From: Archilochus colubris
Lineage: Eukaryota; Chordata; Aves; Apodiformes; Trochilidae
Reading direction: 5' to 3'
Assembly: GCA_023079485.1 (NCBI GenBank)
Contig: CM041083.1
Coordinates: 176,011,480-176,075,479, forward strand
Length of the DNA stretch: 64,000 nt
Part shown: positions 58,782 to 64,000 of the stretch, in pieces
Numbering within the stretch: position 1 is the first letter of the stretch
Layout: every line of letters starts with the position of its first letter
Notes under the pieces: model-generated
Databases searched by the model: none
Seen by the model: the letters and a program-made list of their open reading frames with translations, nothing else
What the model was told of the DNA's origin: nothing
Program-made: the position numbers and the translations under genes

Positions 58782-59168
58782 TGGGGTTGTTCAGCCTAAA
58801 GAAGAGGTGGCTCAGGGGAGACCTCATCACTCTCTACAACTACCTGAAAGGAGGGTGTAGCCAGGTGGGGGTTGGGCTCTTTTGCCAGACGATTTTCAAC
58901 AAGACAAGAGGGCATGGTCTTAAGTTGTGCCAGGGGAAGTTTAGGTTGGATATTAGAAAGAATTTCTTTATGGAGAGAGTGATCAGGCATTGGAATGGGC
59001 TGCCCAGGGAAGTAGTGGATTCTCTGTCCCTGGAGATATTTAAAAAGAGATTGGATGTGGCACTCAGTGCCATGGTCTAGCAACCACAACGGTGGTTCAA
59101 GGGTTGGACTCGATGATCTCTGAGGTCCCTTCCAACCCAGCCAATTCTATAATTCTATGATTCTATAA
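58782..59168 (+). mobile_element. CR1 LINE fragment, second subfamily (left arm of inverted pair)
   Basis: The frame 58781-59080 is open from LFSLKKR to the natural ORF2 end ALSAMV (99 codons), followed by the 3' UTR and an octamer tail (attctataattctatgattc). It is truncated at the 5' side at about 58782. By eye it is close to the copy at 12273-12706 (shared [12 protein letters not shown] and [13 protein letters not shown]) and about 90% identical to the inverted copy at 59652-60195. Confidence 0.95.
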
Positions 59169-59651
59169 CTTCATAAGGGAATATTGAAAAATATAATGAA
59201 GTTTCTTTGGCAGCATGGGGTCCTGCCCATGCAGCATTGCTATGTCCAGAGAATAAGAGATGGAGGGAAGGCTAATGGCTCAGCATAGAGTTCAGATGGT
59301 TTTGTAGAAAGAAAAATGGCATCACCTGCAGCAGAATATGTGGCAAAGAGCAGTGTTTTGCTCATGTTGCACTCACGAGGAAAGCTGAGAAGCTGCAGAT
59401 GCTGAGTACCCCAGGTCAGCTTCCCAGTGGAAACAAGCAATGCCTTGGTGCCTGGATGAGTCCATGCATACTTGACTTGGAGTAAAACTGACAATTTCAG
59501 TCCAAGGGCAGTATCCAGACCTCAGAGCACTGGCGCCACTGCAACAACCCCAGCTCGAGAATTTGTGTTGCTTAGGAAGAATTATTCTCCTTCCTGTAAA
59601 GAGGAAAAGCTGTGGCTCCTAACCACACACAGCCTCTCAAAAGGCAACCAC
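59169..59651. other. Spacer between two inverted CR1 copies
   Basis: 483 bp of sequence with no recognised repeat or gene. Short frames on both strands only. It would form the loop if the two CR1 arms paired. Confidence 0.5.
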
Positions 59652-60195
59652 ATCATAGAATCATAGAACTGGCTGGGTTGGAAGGGACCTCAGAGATCAT
59701 CGAGTCCAACCCTTGAACCACCGTTGCGGTTGCTAGACCATGGCACTGAGTGCCACATCCAGTCTCTTTTTAAATATCTCCAGGGACGGAGAATCCACTA
59801 CTTCCCTGGGCAGCCCATTCCAATGTCTGATCACCCTTTCGGTAAAGAAATTCTTTCTAATATCCAACCTAAACCTTCCCCAGCACAACTTAAGACCATG
59901 CCCTCTTGTCTTGCTGAGAGTTGCCTGGGAAACGAGACCAACACCCACCTGTCTACAACCTCCTTTCAGGGAGTTGTAGAGAGTGATGAGGTCTCCTCTG
60001 AGCCTCCTCTTCTCCAGGCTGAACAGCCCCAGCTCCCTCAGCCTCTCCTCATAGGATATGTGCTTAAGTTCCTTCACCAGCTTAGTTGCCCTCCTTTGGA
60101 CCTGCTCCAGGACCTCGATATCCTTCCTAAACTGAGTGGCCCAGAACTGGACACAGTACTCAAGGTGTGGCCTCACCAGGGCTGAGTACAGGGGC
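59652..60195 (-). mobile_element. CR1 LINE fragment, second subfamily (right arm of inverted pair)
   Basis: The left edge is the CATAGAAT-type tail in reverse. On the minus strand the ORF2 C-terminal frame is open for 159 codons (59733-60212), from a [13 protein letters not shown] segment through [21 protein letters not shown] and [13 protein letters not shown] to ALSAMV. Only the last ~6 codons at the N-terminal side fall outside CR1. It is about 150 bp longer at its 5' side than the left arm. It is the longest uninterrupted CR1 frame piece in the window, so among the least decayed, but far too short to be active. Confidence 0.95.
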
Positions 60196-60809
60196 ATCAG
60201 AAAGCAACACAAGCCACAGGGTTTTATTTCAATCTAAATGCATATGACAAATGTCTGCACAGCACATGGTGGTTCTGTCTGCTGCCTCTGATCACAGGAC
60301 TTGCTTCTTAATTTATCCTAGTTGCCTTGTGGCTTAAACTCAAAGCTTTTCCAAGCCTTTGCAAAAGCAAAGATAGAGAGCAGGGCAGTGTGTGTATCAC
60401 ATCAGTACAGCCTATTCCCTCTGCTATCACACATTCACACAGTAAAGTGAAAATTAGTCCAAGAATCAATGTTTGATTAACTCTGCCAAGCAGACTAGAT
60501 CAGCACCAAATAAGAAACTCAGCATAATAGGATTTTTTTTCCAGAAAATGACTGACTGAAGCAGCTTATTTTCCAGAGTGCTACAGAAGAAAATGTACTT
60601 TCATGTTTCAGTTCATTTCACCCGTACTTCAAAATGCAATGAATTTAAAATTACATGAATGCCATCTATCTCAGTTGTAGAGCAGAAAGGGCAAAAGTTG
60701 AAAAGTACTTTTGTACTTCACATAACTTAAATTTTTCAAATTGTTATTTTTCTTCCCTTGAGGCAAAGGTGTCACATTCTGAAGACTGCTACGTGAACCT
60801 GCTGCGTAA
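60196..60809. other. Unique-looking DNA, no gene seen
   Basis: AT-rich, with only short frames. The frame starting near 60655 runs into the next repeat tail and shows no known motif. Confidence 0.45.
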
Positions 60810-60862
60810 CATCGATGGTCCTAAGGGTCTCTTCCCACCTAAGTGTTTCTATGATTCTATGA
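60810..60862 (+). mobile_element. Probable CR1-type 3' tail, ~50 bp
   Basis: The order gatggtcctaagggtctctt, cccacctaag, then tctatgattctatga parallels the CR1 3' UTR end (gatgatctttaaggtccctt, ccaaccca, attctatgattctatg). Upstream sequence no longer matches, so it would be a very short 5'-truncated insertion or a diverged subfamily. Confidence 0.55.
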
Positions 60863-63800
60863 TATCTATCTCATATTCATTCCTTTTGTGTCTCTTTATT
60901 TCACTGACCTCATCTGTGTTTTTGACATACCCATATAAGCAAAACAGCAGAAAACTTTGCTCCTTCCTATGACTACCGCTAACAATTCTAGAGCCCTTAA
61001 AGTGTCCTTTACTCAGCTCCAGTAACTAAAAAAAAGCTTTTATTTTACTTTTTCCTAGATATGTTATTTCTGTAGATCAAAACAATGTGTTGTGTTCCTT
61101 TGATGACAAAAAATGGGTGATAGCATTTAATGTCTAAATAGTACAATTCATAAAATACCCAGGAAAATCCCTTTAGGTCAACTATCTGAGTGTGACTCGT
61201 GTAATGTGCACAGACATATCAAATAGTATCTGTCTCCTCAGCAAAGCAATTACACCAAAGAGCTGATGAGCTGCAGAACAAATGTAGGTCATTTCCCCTT
61301 AGATTTCTGTCTTTGGGTTGATTCATGCTGATGACTGAAAAAATGTGTGTTGGATATGAGCTTTTTCAATAGTGGCAGCAAGCAGGGGGGTATCCTATGT
61401 AGGGAATGTAGGGAATCTCATTTCTGTGAGGAAACAGCAATGACACTGGGGAGCCTACAGAGTTTTGAGCATAGAGCAGGCCATTTGTTTCTTAGTGAAT
61501 ACAGGCAAGAGTGAACAGCATTTATTTGTCAATACATGGGCAAAAATAATGGTGTGGTTGTTGGGTAATTTTTTTACATCCCTGACTGTAAGCAAGACAT
61601 ATCAGATTGAATAAAACCTAATAAGGAAGATTGCTGCTGGAGGGAGGGAACTGGTGTCCTTTAGCTGTCTGCAGAGAGGGCAGTTTGATGGAGCAAGTCA
61701 CCCTCATACGGGGAAGGGTTCCCTCCCTGGTGGGAATACCAGTTTCTCCAGCTAGCCCTGTTATTTCTGTAGCCAGCCAGGCTTTTGAGTGTCTTTTGAA
61801 GCTGCCAGGTCACAGCTGGAGCAAAGGAAATGGCCAAAGGAATGGCCTACAAGTTCATTTCTAGTAATCAAGCAAACTCCACAAGCCAAGAGCTGCTCTT
61901 GGTTACTCCCAACAGGACCTCAGTGGGAGCAAGGACCAGAAGGTGAATGGCTCCCTGGTGATCAGTGTCCCTCTGTCCAACCATCCCTTCCCAAAACTCC
62001 CACTTCACTAATAGGGATTAAATATTACTTTTTTCTCCACTTCATGGTCAAATGTTCTAGCTAAGAAATTAGTATGCAAAAATGGAACTTCCTAAAGCTC
62101 ATTCCTTGGGGACTATGTAATTATGCAGAAGTGAATGATATTTTGCATTTCCACAGAAACTCATGGACTGAGGGACAGATTTTCACTGTCATTCTACCAT
62201 CTGAATACTTTGAAGAATCTGGTCTAAAACATGTATATTTTTTCCCCTAAGCAAAATGTAAAAGTTTCTGTTAAACCACTTTTAATAGAAAATAAAATTA
62301 TCCTTCTTAAAAGATGAACTATGTGTAGTCCTGCACACTTTTTTTTTTTTTATCTAGTTGCTAGACAATTATTCCAGCAGCACACTCCAAGGACTGTGTT
62401 CATGTGTGATAACACTTTTTGTTGGGTCACTGACAATTGATGTAAGAACCACCTTTGAGGTCTGGGTTATCTCAACATAACATGCAACTTCCAGGAATCT
62501 TACTGCTTAATTCTAATTAATTTTTTACATATAGATCTTGGACATCTGTGTTTGGATTTGAAAGCTTTACATACTGTGCAATATAAAAACACAGCCTAGA
62601 CAATTCCAAGGTCATAACATTTAGCTGTAGGTAGTATGAATGCTAACACAAAGCTAGTTTAACTTAACTAACCTGCAGGGTTAGCTTCCTTGAAAGCATC
62701 CAGACTGAGTTAACTACATACCAAACTCAGTATAGCAGTAAACTATATTTTAAAAAGCACTCATATTTCATAATGTATATAGATAAAATCTGCTGCTGGA
62801 AATCTGGTTTTATTGAGGTTATACAGGTTTCCACTGGTGATGACCAGGCAAAGTAGCTTATATGCTTGAAGTACAACTTAATCCACAGCCTTTTTTTCAA
62901 GGACCCTCGTATACATGATTCTGCTGCATGAAGGCACTGGAAGCTGTATGAAGTGTGTCTTGTTGTGATTATGTCTCAAGAAATTTGTTGACAACAAAGC
63001 AGAACTGTTTCTAAAATGATTAAAATAAACCTTCAAGGCTGATAGCACTCACAGTTTTTCAAGTGATTCTTTGTACTTCTCTTACCACAAGGAAAGCACA
63101 CCAATGAGTTGTTGTGTTACCTAGACACTAGGAAGAAATTGAAGTGTTCAGATGTCAAAAATGTTTTTGGCAGGCTGGTCAAAATGTTAAATACCAGAGA
63201 GCCTGAGTTTTGCTCTTCCTCCCTCATACACACCAAAAATTATCTAGATCCAGAGTCAGTGTGAAAATAACTTACTCTTAGCTTAGTGATGGGAGTGTTC
63301 TCAGCTTCTGAGTTAAGACTAATATTCACAAAGTTGCAGAAGGAAAATGTGCAGAGGGAAAATCCAAACTTAGAGATATGTAGGGGAGAAAATAACATAA
63401 AATGGAAACTGTGGCAGAAACATGGAAGGTATTTGTTATCAGGAGGGGCTAGTAGCTGTCGGCAAAGGTCTGGCAACAAGTTCAGCAGTAGTTAGCTCTG
63501 TATAAACAGAGTACAAGTGGAGGGTATGTAAGCTGCTTATTCTACAAAGGAAGAAATGTAAAATGTGCTGGAATAAAATGGGGAAGCCCTATCAGCCCAG
63601 GCCTCATTGCAGAAGGGACTGAGCAGGGTGCTGTATACCAGAGGGGTCCATCCAACACTGTCAGTATGGGGGTCCCAGCAGCAAGAGCATTATCATCTAA
63701 TTCAATTGCTAACATCTTTTAATTGATCCTTTTAGATCAATAAATAACACCTTTTATTCATAACTTGGCCATGAGGTGTGGTTTCCATGAATCCTCTTAT

Positions 63801-64000
63801 ATTCAGAGTCAGAGTGAAGAGCAACTCTTGTCACTGGTAGAAAAATAGTCAACACTTCAAGGTATATAAACAGAATCTTATAAGACTAAATAGATCCAGA
63901 GAGTCAGCTTGGAAGTCAGGTGAGAAGAGACAAAATACTTGAACACATCCTGGCTTACTGGAAAAGAACATAAATGTGGAAGTCAGAGAATCAGTTTCTG
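60863..64000. other. 3.1 kb of unique-looking DNA, no gene seen
   Basis: The GC-richer stretch 61620-62000 holds two plus-strand frames (77 and 91 codons) without known domains. A T-run lies at 62339-62352. The window ends without a recognised feature. Confidence 0.45.

Noticed and set aside
1..64000. tRNA, snRNA or 5S-like genes
   Set aside because: A visual search for B-box-like GGTTCRAATCC words and known snRNA starts found none. A covariance-model search would be decisive.

Overview
This is a vertebrate nuclear window, almost certainly from a bird. The main evidence is nine clear CR1 LINE copies (two of them interrupted or flanked by LTRs) plus one probable CR1 tail. They carry the avian 3' end: a conserved 3' UTR block followed by a short tail built on ATTCTATG. 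There are also several avian-type endogenous-retrovirus LTRs. The DNA is AT-rich, with many homopolymer tracts. The LTR family at 280-1090 and 23645-24435 is one I associate with songbirds, but the sequence alone does not settle the order.

I see no complete protein-coding gene, rRNA, tRNA, CRISPR array or prokaryotic feature. The longest open frames fall inside CR1 or LTR sequence, or are as short as expected by chance in about 64 kb. The window therefore looks like an intergenic or intronic stretch. One open frame on the minus strand (18981-19388) is flanked by a good splice-acceptor sequence and is listed as a weak candidate terminal exon.

Layout. 1-7 kb is repeat-rich: a minus-strand CR1 split by a complete solo LTR with a perfect 5-bp target duplication, a near-perfect hairpin at the 5' edge of that CR1, a short plus-strand CR1, and a longer plus-strand CR1 very similar to the first but inverted. 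7-12 kb is unique AT-rich DNA. A CR1 of a second subfamily lies at 12.3 kb, an A/C-rich block at 14.6 kb and a CR1 fragment at 17.4 kb. 23.4-25.1 kb is a nested cluster: a CR1 split by a second copy of the same solo LTR, then the 3' part of an ERVL-like LTR. 26.7 kb holds a probable relic of an ancient MIR SINE. 30.4-31.4 kb and 36.7-37.9 kb hold further CR1 copies. 43.6-44.2 kb matches the body of another ERVL-type LTR. 46.4 kb has a hexanucleotide microsatellite. 58.8-60.2 kb has two close CR1 copies in inverted orientation with a 0.5-kb spacer. The rest is unrecognised single-copy-looking DNA.

The window reads as a record of mobile-element history rather than a pathway. Its most distinctive signals are two same-family LTRs that both landed in the last ~80 bp of CR1 elements, two inverted CR1 pairs able to form long hairpins, and a few short palindromes. 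I did not find a convincing undescribed biological system.
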